Position numbers and translations under genes: made by a program. Positions 1-7,445 of a stretch of DNA of 64,000 nucleotides are shown piece by piece (position 1 is the stretch's first letter; the number at the start of each line of letters is the position of its first letter). The DNA comes from Kaistella gelatinilytica (GTDB lineage: Bacteria > Bacteroidota > Bacteroidia > Flavobacteriales > Weeksellaceae): contig NZ_JADPVI010000001.1 of assembly GCF_015679325.1 (NCBI RefSeq), positions 744,001 through 808,000 of the forward strand. Direction: 5' to 3'. The notes below the pieces were generated by a model, which saw only the letters and a program-made list of their open reading frames with translations, was not told the origin of the DNA and searched no databases.

Positions 1-1184
1 TTACCAATACAAACACTTTGGGCGACCCGCTGAATCCCAATGGGATCAATGGTTATCATGATGCAAGTCCAAAAATTCAGGTTGATTTAGTGGATAATAA
101 ATTTAAAATGCCGCAAATGTGGAGAAGTTCTCTGGCTTTTGATTTTAATGTGAAGGGTTACAAAATGACTTTAGAAGGTATTTACACAAAGGTTTTATAT
201 GATCTGCAATTTCAGCAGGTCAATAAAACGGATAAGCCAACTTATTTTTCTTACGACACCAGTAATCAAATGCCGATTTATAATTCAAATATTAATCCTG
301 CCTTTTCTAATGCTTATTTGTTATCAAATACGAACAAAGGGTATCGCTATAATATTACGGCACAAATTTCTAAGAATTACGATTTTGGTTTAAATATTTT
401 TGCGGCTTACACGTATGGCGATGCAAAAGATATTACCAATGGAATCAGAAATTCCATGGAAAGTAACTGGCAAATGAATCAATCTCTCACACCAAATGAT
501 CCGAAACTGGCGACTTCAAATTTTGCTACAAAACATAGAATCGTTTCTACAGTTGGTTATCGATTTAAAGTTAGTGATATGAATACCCTTTCTGCTAATA
601 TCTTCTTTAATGCCCAATCTGGAAGTCCCTTTTCCTGGGGATTTCTAAATGGTACAATTGCAAATTCCGGACAGGCGGCAGGTTTAGCATATATCTTTAA
701 AAATACAGCAGAAAGTGCAAAATATATTACAGATATAAAAAACTCCAGCGGTACTGTACTTGTTTCCGGTGCTGCACAAGTTGCAAGTTACGAGGCATTT
801 ATTAGCTCAAACTCTTATCTTAATTCTCGCAGGGGAACATTTACGGAAAGAAATGGAGATTTTACCCCCTGGAATATTCAGGCTGATTTTAGATTGATTG
901 ACGAAATTAAATTAAGTAAAAACAGCGCACAAAGCATTGAAATCTCTTTTAGTATTGTTAATTTAACTAATTTACTTAATAAAGAGTGGGGGAAATCTTA
1001 CTTTGTTCCCAACACATTTAATTCCACGGCAAGTGTTGGTTTGACTAAAGTTGGAACCGTTGGAGGAACTGGTGCAGATAAAGCAGATCCTACCTATAAT
1101 TTTACAACGCCAAATACTCCTTACTCCGTAGACCAATTTGCATCAAGATTTCAAGGTCAACTGGGCTTGAGATATAATTTCTAA
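1..1184 (+). CDS. TonB-dependent receptor, C-terminal part (cut by window edge)
   Basis: The frame is open through the left edge (codons begin at base 3), so only the last 393 or so residues are present. They alternate aromatic and polar residues with N/G-rich turns, as expected of an outer-membrane beta-barrel, and the protein finishes with RFQGQLGLRYNF, a terminal aromatic strand of the kind recognised by the BAM machinery. The ending resembles Oar-like TonB-dependent receptors of Bacteroidota; that subfamily assignment is inferred from memory. The N-terminal plug and signal peptide lie outside the window, so substrate and partner (SusD-like or none) cannot be told. A hairpin terminator follows directly, so this is the last gene of its transcript. 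Confidence 0.8.
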   Translation, partial: TNTNTLGDPLNPNGINGYHDASPKIQVDLVDNKFKMPQMWRSSLAFDFNVKGYKMTLEGIYTKVLYDLQFQQVNKTDKPTYFSYDTSNQMPIYNSNINPAFSNAYLLSNTNKGYRYNITAQISKNYDFGLNIFAAYTYGDAKDITNGIRNSMESNWQMNQSLTPNDPKLATSNFATKHRIVSTVGYRFKVSDMNTLSANIFFNAQSGSPFSWGFLNGTIANSGQAAGLAYIFKNTAESAKYITDIKNSSGTVLVSGAAQVASYEAFISSNSYLNSRRGTFTERNGDFTPWNIQADFRLIDEIKLSKNSAQSIEISFSIVNLTNLLNKEWGKSYFVPNTFNSTASVGLTKVGTVGGTGADKADPTYNFTTPNTPYSVDQFASRFQGQLGLRYNF

Positions 1185-1205
1185 TTTCATTCAATTAAAT
1201 TTTTC

Positions 1206-1240
1206 AAAAAAAGCCATCCGAATATTCTGGTGGCTTTTTT
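1206..1240 (+). terminator. Rho-independent terminator after the TonB-dependent receptor
   Basis: An A-rich left arm ending in GCCATCC pairs with GGTGGC followed by six T; one T is bulged. It lies 22 bases after the receptor stop codon. Confidence 0.75.
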
Positions 1241-1340
1241 CGCAGAAAAATACTATTCGGGTCGTTTTTGAGGCTCTTTCCAATTGTATTGTAACTGCAA
1301 AAGAACTTTAATCTAAAAATCATGTACACGCTAAATAAAA

Positions 1341-1404
1341 AAATGCAAAAAGCATTTAAATTCAGAATCTCTACAGAATGATGCCGCAGATTTGTAGTAG
1401 AGAT
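1341..1404 (+). other. Structured leader upstream of the PepSY-like gene
   Basis: Two hairpins are visible before the start codon at 1444: AAATGC-AAAAA-GCATTT at 1341-1357, and ATCTCTAC (1367-1374) pairing with GTAGAGAT (1397-1404) around a 22-base loop. Neither is followed by a T run, so they are not ordinary terminators. They would sit in the 5' untranslated region if transcription starts upstream of 1340; no clear promoter was found to prove this. Confidence 0.4.
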
Positions 1405-1443
1405 TGGAAGAAGTTCAATCCTAAAAATTTAAAATCTATCAAA

Positions 1444-1887
1444 ATGAAAAAGTCAGTAATTGTAATGTTATCTATGTTTGTAATGGGAGTAGGATCTTTT
1501 GCAGCACAACACGGAATGAATAAAGGCGGCGAAGTTCCTGTAAGTGTAAAAAATGCGTTCAAAAAAGAGTACCCACAAGTTAAAAAAGTAAAATGGGACG
1601 AAGAGCACGGGAAGTTTGAAGCAGAATTTAAATTGAACAATGAAAAGATTTCTGCCACTTATAGCTCAACAGGAATTAAAGAAGAAACGGAAACTTCTTT
1701 AAATGCAAAAAATTTACCTAAAAATGCAATTTCTTATGTTGCTCAAAATAAATACGGCAAAATAAAAGAAGCAGCTAAAATCGTAAAAGCAGATGGATCT
1801 GTGGTTTATGAAGCAGAAGTAGCAAAAGGAGATTTACTGTTTGATCATAATGGAGCTTTCCAAAAATTGGTTGTAGAAAAAGACTAA
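1444..1887 (+). CDS. PepSY-like (DUF2874-type) periplasmic protein
   Basis: The product has 147 residues. An upstream in-frame ATG at 1378 exists, but the start at 1444 gives a clean signal peptide (MKK, hydrophobic stretch VIVMLSMFVMGVGSF, cleavage near AAQ) and is preceded by A-rich sequence typical of this phylum; the 22 upstream codons also fall in the hairpin leader. The mature part carries two copies of the PepSY-like pattern: 'VPVSVKNAFKKEYPQVKKVKW' style helix-strand units, first near residues 30-80 and second near 88-140. Such proteins are secreted, often found next to two-component systems or redox genes, and their biochemical role is unknown. It is monocistronic: a strong terminator follows at 1894. 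Confidence 0.75.
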   Translation: MKKSVIVMLSMFVMGVGSFAAQHGMNKGGEVPVSVKNAFKKEYPQVKKVKWDEEHGKFEAEFKLNNEKISATYSSTGIKEETETSLNAKNLPKNAISYVAQNKYGKIKEAAKIVKADGSVVYEAEVAKGDLLFDHNGAFQKLVVEKD

Positions 1888-1893
1888 ATTATT

Positions 1894-1929
1894 AAATAAG
1901 GCAATCATTTTTGATTGCCTTATTTTTTT
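1894..1929 (+). terminator. Rho-independent terminator
   Basis: A 14-bp stem, AAATAAGGCAATCA with TGATTGCCTTATTT, a TTTT loop and a T tail; it starts seven bases after the PepSY-like stop codon. Confidence 0.9.
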
Positions 1930-1963
1930 AGTCATTATTAATAACAATTTAAATCTTTATTTT

Positions 1964-2725
1964 ATGGGAAATACAACAATCAATCGAGTAGCCAGTTTAG
2001 GTCTTCTATTTTGGCTTATAAAAATTCTGTCAACAACAGTTGGCGAGACTGCTGCTGATTATGTTTCAGTGAATTTAAATTTTGGCCTCACAGTTACAGC
2101 CATCGTTATGGGTGCAATTACAATTGGTGCTACTATTTGGAATTTTAAGCAGAAAGATTATTACCCACCTACTTATTGGTTATTAATTGTGATGATGAGC
2201 ATTGAAGGAACACTCATAACAGACCTTTTAGTTGAGAAACTAGGTGTTTCTTTATTAACCTTAGATGTGATTTTTGCTATAGCGATGGCTCAACTATTTT
2301 TTGTATGGCATAAAAAAGAACATACTTTATCCATTCATGACATAAATAATGATACCAGAGAAAAATTTTATTGGATCATTGTTTTGACAACTTTTGCTTT
2401 AGGAACAGGCGTTGGCGACACCGTTTCAGAATATTGGAGTTTTGGCTACTTGCATTCTCTAATTCTTTTTGGAACGATATTTATCTTAGCAGGTATTTTT
2501 TATTATTTTAAAATAATCAGTGGAGTTTTAGCGTTTTGGATTGCGTTCATTGTTACTCGACCAATAGGTGCTTCATTGGGTGATTTGTTTATTCAAGAGC
2601 CAAAAGACGGCGGTTTAGGACTTTCAATTGGTTTAATTAATATTGTATTTTTTATTATAATTATAGGTGCAGTAGCGTATTTAACGATAGAATCAAAGAA
2701 AAGAAATAAAGAAAATATCTCCTAA
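1964..2725 (+). CDS. COG4705-type membrane protein with internal duplication
   Basis: The product has 253 residues and about eight hydrophobic segments, with no signal peptide. The family hallmark LSTTVGETAADY is at residues 23-34. The protein is a tandem duplication: the half starting FWLIKILSTTVGETAADY is echoed at about residue 135 by YWIIVLTTFALGTGVGDT followed by an acidic-Y motif, and the second motif EGTLITDLL (about residue 80) is echoed by IGASLGDLF (about residue 205). Paired acidic residues inside membrane helices suggest ion or metal handling, but this is inference; the family is annotated only as uncharacterised membrane-anchored protein. It is preceded by a terminator and begins its own transcript; the next gene is 102 bases downstream. 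Confidence 0.7.
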   Translation: MGNTTINRVASLGLLFWLIKILSTTVGETAADYVSVNLNFGLTVTAIVMGAITIGATIWNFKQKDYYPPTYWLLIVMMSIEGTLITDLLVEKLGVSLLTLDVIFAIAMAQLFFVWHKKEHTLSIHDINNDTREKFYWIIVLTTFALGTGVGDTVSEYWSFGYLHSLILFGTIFILAGIFYYFKIISGVLAFWIAFIVTRPIGASLGDLFIQEPKDGGLGLSIGLINIVFFIIIIGAVAYLTIESKKRNKENIS

Positions 2726-2827
2726 AAAAAATTTAAATAGATTAGATCATGAATTTGAAATAAGAGATAAATGATCTTCTTAAAATTTCTACCGGTAGAT
2801 TAATTAAATTTGATCTAAAAGTCAAAC

Positions 2828-3283
2828 ATGAAATATAATTTAAATCGTTTCCTTATTGCTCAACAGAATTCTTTTCACAGCGCTCTCGCAGAAATTAAAA
2901 ACGGTAAAAAAACTTCGCACTGGATGTGGTATGTTTTTCCGCAGATCAAAGGTTTGGGAAAATCAGATATTGCCAGAAAATTTGAAATTGAAAATAGCGA
3001 TGAAGCTATTGAATATTTAAAGGATCCTGTTTTATCAGAAAGAATTATTGAACTCACCAGAATATTGGTAGAAGAAATTAAAGGGAAATCGGCAGAAGAA
3101 ATTTTCGGATTTCCAGATTATTTAAAGTTTCAATCTTCAATGACTTTATTTAAATCAGTTGTGGAGAACAACTCTGTGAACTTTCCTGCTGAAAAATATA
3201 AAATTTTTGATAAAGCTTTAGATGAATTTTATAAGGGTGAATTAGATTTAATGACAATCAAACTCCTGTCGAAAACGCCATAA
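2828..3283 (+). CDS. DUF1810 family protein
   Basis: The product is a 151-residue soluble protein. The family pattern is clear: N-terminal NRFLIAQQNSFHSALAEIKNG, then the conserved HWMWYVFPQIKGLG (residues 31-44), the S-x-x-A-x-x-F helix, and the C-terminal FDKALDEFY block. Length matches the usual 140-150 residues. Members are found widely in bacteria and sometimes in eukaryotes; no biochemical activity is established, although they are sometimes labelled calpastatin by old automatic annotation, which should be ignored. The preceding 102-base gap holds the perfect palindrome TCTACCGGTAGA at 2788-2799. No operon partner is evident. Confidence 0.8.
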   Translation: MKYNLNRFLIAQQNSFHSALAEIKNGKKTSHWMWYVFPQIKGLGKSDIARKFEIENSDEAIEYLKDPVLSERIIELTRILVEEIKGKSAEEIFGFPDYLKFQSSMTLFKSVVENNSVNFPAEKYKIFDKALDEFYKGELDLMTIKLLSKTP

Positions 3284-3504
3284 ATCAAGCCTTTCTCTTT
3301 CTCATTTTACACCATTCAATTCTCTGTATTTTTATAATACTTCTATTTTATTAAAGTATTAAAATCTCTTAAAATTAAAATGATAGTATGTTTTTGGACT
3401 AAAATTTGATTAATCAGAAATCAGATTTGATAAAAGATAATTGTTTTAAAAAAAACATTTCTTATCTCAATCATTCAAATTAACATTAATCAAAAATTAC
3501 TATT

Positions 3505-4020
3505 ATGGGACAAGCACAATCTCCACAACAAGATAGAAGTGGAAAAGAAGCAATTGAAACAATCAAAAAATTAGCGGAAAAAGCTGGAACATGTTTTTTC
3601 GTTACGAACATTGGTAAAAGTGCGCACAGCATTCCGATGGCTTTGCAAGAAGTTGATGACAACGGAACACTTTGGTTCATCAGTTCAGAAGAAAGTACGC
3701 ACAATAAAAATCTTGAAAACGACAAAATGGTTCAGTTGTATTTCTTAAACAACGGATCTTACGAATACGTATTTATCCAGGGAAATGCGACCGTTTCTAA
3801 AGATAAAGCATTGATCGAGAAATATTACAGTCATTTCGCCGATGCGTGGTTTGATGGAAAAGACGATCCAAGAATTACCGTAATTGGCGTTAAACCAGAT
3901 GATGGTTATTATTACGAAACCAAAGACAACAAAGTTTTCGCTATTGCAAAAATGGTTTTCGCAGCCGTAACTGGTGCTAAAACGGAAGATGGCGGAGTAG
4001 AAGGTGGATTAAACGTTTAA
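3505..4020 (+). CDS. General stress protein 26-like, pyridoxamine 5'-phosphate oxidase fold
   Basis: The product has 171 residues with a split-barrel flavin-binding fold. Visible features are GTCFFVTNIGKSAHSIPMAL (first strands), LWFISSEESTHNKNLENDKMVQLYFLN (the segment that contacts flavin phosphate in relatives) and YVFIQGNATVSKD. This matches COG3871, the general stress protein 26 group, which binds FMN or F420-like cofactors; the true reaction is unknown. The first 12 residues are polar and disordered-looking. It stands alone between a 221-base gap and a terminator at 4055. Stress-related identity fits with the lipocalin, YciF-like and YaaA genes elsewhere in the window, but co-regulation is not shown. 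Confidence 0.85.
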   Translation: MGQAQSPQQDRSGKEAIETIKKLAEKAGTCFFVTNIGKSAHSIPMALQEVDDNGTLWFISSEESTHNKNLENDKMVQLYFLNNGSYEYVFIQGNATVSKDKALIEKYYSHFADAWFDGKDDPRITVIGVKPDDGYYYETKDNKVFAIAKMVFAAVTGAKTEDGGVEGGLNV

Positions 4021-4054
4021 TCAAATCCAATATTTTTTCAGTAAAATTTGCTAC

Positions 4055-4117
4055 AAAAAAGAGCAACGATCAAGGTAGTTTGATATAAATTAGAACTATT
4101 TTTGATCGTTGCTTTTT
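4055..4117 (+). terminator. Long-loop hairpin terminator
   Basis: AGCAACGATCAA (4062-4073) pairs perfectly with TTGATCGTTGCT (4102-4113), with A-rich and T-rich flanks; the loop contains a further small stem. It separates the stress gene from the radical SAM gene, whose start is only nine bases after the T run. Confidence 0.8.
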
Positions 4118-4125
4118 AACATAAT

Positions 4126-5385
4126 ATGAATATCGATCGAATCCAGGAAAAGTTAGAGATCCTTGCAGATGCAGCGAAATATGATGTTTCGTGCTCGTCG
4201 AGTGGTGGAAACCGAAAGAATAAAAACGGTGGTTTAGGAGACAGTCATGCTTCCGGAATTTGCCATTCTTATACGGAGGATGGACGCTGTGTTTCTTTGC
4301 TAAAAATCCTTTTGACGAATCATTGCATTTACGATTGCGCCTATTGTGTCTCGAGGAAATCAAATGATATTAAACGGGCAGCTTTTACCGTCGAAGAAGT
4401 TGTCGATCTCACCATTAATTTTTACCGCCGAAACTTTATTGAAGGATTATTTTTAAGTTCAGGAATTTTTACCGATTCAGATACGACCATGGAACGTTTA
4501 GTTCGTGTTGCTAAAAAATTACGGACGGAACATAAATTTAATGGCTACATTCATTTAAAATCGATTCCGGGAGCGAGTGATGAAATTATGCGCGAAGCGG
4601 GTTTGTACGCAGACCGACTTTCCGTTAATTTAGAAATTCCCACGGAAAAAGGTTTAAAATTGTTGGCGCCGGAAAAGTCCCACTCGGAAATGATCAAGCC
4701 CATGACTTATGTAAAAAATGAGTTAATTTTATATAAGGATGAACGGAAGATCTTTAAAAAAGTTCCAAAGTTCGCACCGGCTGGACAATCCACTCAAATG
4801 ATCGTAGGAGCAACCGATGAAACCGATTTTAAGATCATAAAAGTTGCTGATCATTTCTACAAAAACTTTAATTTAAAACGTGTTTATTATTCGGGTTATG
4901 TTCCCATGCTGGAAGATGCACGATTGCCTTCAATTCATTCGCAAGTTCCGATGGTTCGGGAAAATCGTTTGTATCAAGCGGATTGGCTCATGCGTTTTTA
5001 TGGATTTAAAGCCGATGAAATTTTGGACAGAAGCAACCCTTTCCTCGATTTAGAAGTCGATCCGAAGTTGGCGTGGTCTCTACGACATTTAGAACAGTTC
5101 CCTGTTAATGTAAATACTGCTCCAAAAGAAATGTTGCTTCGAATTCCAGGAGTTGGAACAAAGTCCGTTCGGAAGATTTTAATGGCGCGGAAATTTCAGA
5201 AATTAAATTTAGACCATTTAAAGAAGATCGGCGTGGCCATCAATCGCGCGAAATATTTCGTCGAATTTGAATCTCACAATGTATTTACCAATCTCATCGA
5301 TCATCAAAACTTCCGGAAAATTATTTTGGATACAACGACGTCTAAATTTACCTCTCCGTTTTCTGAGCAATTGACTTTATTTTAA
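4126..5385 (+). CDS. Putative DNA modification/repair radical SAM protein (TIGR03916 type)
   Basis: The product has 419 residues. The radical SAM 4Fe-4S cysteines are in CIYDCAYC (C67, C71, C74). A helix-hairpin-helix-like motif, IPGVGTKSVRKIL, sits near residue 345, which suggests DNA contact. N-terminal DAAKYDVSCSSSGG and the GICHSY segment are typical of the TIGR03916 family. It overlaps by one base (taATGa) with the DUF4130 gene downstream, the standard partner of this family, so the two are translationally coupled. The family is named as putative DNA repair from context and the helix-hairpin-helix; no reaction has been shown that I know of. A terminator lies just upstream, so the promoter must overlap or precede that hairpin. 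Confidence 0.85.
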   Translation: MNIDRIQEKLEILADAAKYDVSCSSSGGNRKNKNGGLGDSHASGICHSYTEDGRCVSLLKILLTNHCIYDCAYCVSRKSNDIKRAAFTVEEVVDLTINFYRRNFIEGLFLSSGIFTDSDTTMERLVRVAKKLRTEHKFNGYIHLKSIPGASDEIMREAGLYADRLSVNLEIPTEKGLKLLAPEKSHSEMIKPMTYVKNELILYKDERKIFKKVPKFAPAGQSTQMIVGATDETDFKIIKVADHFYKNFNLKRVYYSGYVPMLEDARLPSIHSQVPMVRENRLYQADWLMRFYGFKADEILDRSNPFLDLEVDPKLAWSLRHLEQFPVNVNTAPKEMLLRIPGVGTKSVRKILMARKFQKLNLDHLKKIGVAINRAKYFVEFESHNVFTNLIDHQNFRKIILDTTTSKFTSPFSEQLTLF

Positions 5386-6149
5386 TGACGACCTTAATTT
5401 ATGATGGAAGTTTTGAAGGTTTAATGACCGCGATATTTGAAGTTTTCGAGTACAAATTTTTAGATCCTGAAATCTTTAGCGCACAAAATTACAAAGTTGA
5501 AAATATTTTCGCCACCGTTCATGAAGTTCAAACGCAAGCGGAAAAATCAGAAAGAGTTTTAAAAAAGTTAGAAGATAACATCGGGAAAAGCGCCGTTTCC
5601 CAATTGTTGATGGTTTATCTTTCTGAAGATCCACAACTGGAAAATTTAATTTTGAGTGCCGTGGAATATTCTCTTTCCCGTCCGAATCAAAATGTATTAA
5701 ATGATTTCGCAAATGCTGATATGATGCAGATCGCGAAAATTTGCAAATCGGTTGGACGGGAAATACACCGGATGAATGCTTTTGTTCGGTTTGAAAAATT
5801 ACAGGACGATTTTTATTTCGCCAAGGTAGAACCTGATTTCAATGTTTTGCCTCTTATTTTCAACCATTTTAAAGCACGTTATCAGGACCAGAAATGGATG
5901 ATCTTTGATTTAAAACGACATTACGGTATATTTTCTGACACCGAAAATGCAGACTTTTTTTATCCAAATGAAATTGTTAAAAGCAAGTTCGTTAATACCC
6001 AAAACCTTTTGCATGAGGAAGAATTGAAATACCAGAAATTGTGGCAACGTTATTTCGTTAAGACCAATATTCCGGAAAGGAAAAATCTCAAACTTCACGT
6101 ACAGTCCTTACCAAAACGATATTGGAAGTACCTTACAGAGAAATATTAG
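5385..6149 (+). CDS. Putative DNA metabolism protein, TIGR03915/DUF4130
   Basis: The product has 254 residues and starts on the ATG that shares its A with the stop codon of the preceding radical SAM gene. Conserved features are the N-terminal YDGSFEGLMTAIFEVFEYK, the central IGREIHRMNAFVRFEKL-like block (here VGREIHRMNAFVRFEKLQDD) and the C-terminal PKRYWKYLTEK. These match the DUF4130 family, found next to TIGR03916 radical SAM proteins and in some species fused to a uracil-DNA-glycosylase-like domain. No such domain is present here: the protein ends at the RYWKYL motif, making this the short form. The function is inferred to be DNA lesion processing together with its neighbour. Confidence 0.85.
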   Translation: MTTLIYDGSFEGLMTAIFEVFEYKFLDPEIFSAQNYKVENIFATVHEVQTQAEKSERVLKKLEDNIGKSAVSQLLMVYLSEDPQLENLILSAVEYSLSRPNQNVLNDFANADMMQIAKICKSVGREIHRMNAFVRFEKLQDDFYFAKVEPDFNVLPLIFNHFKARYQDQKWMIFDLKRHYGIFSDTENADFFYPNEIVKSKFVNTQNLLHEEELKYQKLWQRYFVKTNIPERKNLKLHVQSLPKRYWKYLTEKY

Positions 6150-6259
6150 TTAATAGACTATTTTTTAAATATTGGTATGGAAATAGCTTTTGCAATCATC
6201 AAAAATAATCCTTTTGAATTCCTTTAAATTTTAAAGACAAAAGATAAAATCACTCTATT

Positions 6260-7324
6260 TTGAAACTCGTAAAATTCACCAACAAAGGCATTTACTGCAT
6301 TCCCGGAAAGTTTTATCTGGATCCATGGCGACCCGTCGATTTAGCGGTAATTTCCCACGGACATGGAGATCACGCGAAGTGGGGCATGAAAAAATATCTT
6401 TGTCATCATTTTACAAAACCTATTTTACAGATCAGAATTGGACCGGATATCGAAGTTCAAAGTCTCGGCTATAACGAGCCGATCGTTATCAACGGCGTGA
6501 AAGTGAGTTTTCATCCGGCCGGTCACATTGTAGGTTCCTGCCAGATCCGAATGGAATATAAAGGCTATGTCACCGTTTTTTCCGGTGATTACAAAGTTCA
6601 GGATGATGGTATTTCTACACCTTTTGAATTGGTGAAATGCAATGAATTTATTACAGAAAGCACTTTCGGCTTGCCGATTTATAATTGGTTAACGCCACAA
6701 CAATATTCCGAGCAATTGGGAGCTTGGGTCGAAAGCAATAAAAGTCTGGGAAAAACTTCCGTTTTTATCGGATATTCTTTAGGAAAAGCCCAACGAATTA
6801 TGAAGTCGGTGGAAGGGTATGGAAAAATATTTGTTCACGGTTCCATCGGAAGATTAAATGAAGCCATCGAAAGTGTCGGCGTTCAGCTTCCAGATTATGA
6901 AACGGTCAATTTTACAGAAGATATTAAAAAACTAAACCAGGAGATCGTCATAGTTCCACCCGCTTTACTGGACAGCAATATGATTCGAAAAATCCCAAAT
7001 CGCGCGACAGGAATTTGTTCAGGTTGGATGCAGGTTCGCGGTTCACGAAGATGGCGCTCTGCAGATGCTGGTTTTGCCATATCCGATCACGCCGACTGGA
7101 CGGGACTTTTAGAAACCGTAAAAGCAACAGGAGCAGAACAGGTTCACGTGACCCACGGACAAATCGCCGTATTTTCTAAATATCTCAATGAAATTGGCAT
7201 CAAAGCCGACGAAGTAACCACTAAGTTTGGTGATGAAGAAGAATCTTCCGATACTGATTCTACGAAAGAAAAATCGACAGAAAATAATTCTGAACCAGAA
7301 TCTGAAAATAACGATAAAAAATAA
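6260..7324 (+). CDS. Ligase-associated DNA damage response exonuclease (metallo-beta-lactamase fold)
   Basis: The product has 354 residues. The start is TTG at 6260: the family begins K-L-x-x-F-T-x-K-G-I-Y, which matches from this codon, and no ATG is suitably placed. Metal ligands are visible in SHGHGDH (residues 33-39), HPAGHIVGS and FSGDY, and the beta-CASP-like C-terminal half includes the late SDHADW histidine. Homologues (TIGR04122, the Exo component) are encoded with an ATP-dependent ligase, an Lhr-core helicase and a metallophosphoesterase, and the mycobacterial/pseudomonad enzymes have been characterised as DNA-processing factors. The last 35 residues are acidic, low complexity (E/S/D/N) and probably disordered. 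The ligase gene follows after a repeat-rich 121-base gap. Confidence 0.9.
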   Translation: MKLVKFTNKGIYCIPGKFYLDPWRPVDLAVISHGHGDHAKWGMKKYLCHHFTKPILQIRIGPDIEVQSLGYNEPIVINGVKVSFHPAGHIVGSCQIRMEYKGYVTVFSGDYKVQDDGISTPFELVKCNEFITESTFGLPIYNWLTPQQYSEQLGAWVESNKSLGKTSVFIGYSLGKAQRIMKSVEGYGKIFVHGSIGRLNEAIESVGVQLPDYETVNFTEDIKKLNQEIVIVPPALLDSNMIRKIPNRATGICSGWMQVRGSRRWRSADAGFAISDHADWTGLLETVKATGAEQVHVTHGQIAVFSKYLNEIGIKADEVTTKFGDEEESSDTDSTKEKSTENNSEPESENNDKK

Positions 7325-7353
7325 ACTTTAATTTAATATTGAAATTACAAAAA

Positions 7354-7444
7354 CTCAATCACTCAAATATTCAATCACTCAAAAACTTGCAACTCACACC
7401 TCGTAACTCCTAACTCGCCCCTCGAAAACCCGCAACTCGCACCG
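7354..7444. repeat. AACTC/ACTCAA short-repeat tract
   Basis: The gap between the exonuclease and ligase genes is made of degenerate direct repeats: TCAATCACTCAAA occurs twice (from 7355 and 7371), followed by four AACTC units, two of them inside near-identical GCAACTCACACC and GCAACTCGCACC. The C-rich, G-poor composition differs from surrounding genes. The last unit ends directly at the ligase ATG. Confidence 0.65.
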
Positions 7445-7445
7445 C

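Noticed and set aside
4070..4363. Minus-strand open frame of 97 codons
   Set aside because: It overlaps the terminator and the radical SAM gene antisense, and has no recognisable family.
7354..7444. CRISPR-like array
   Set aside because: Units are 5-13 bases, degenerate and not regularly spaced; no cas genes nearby.
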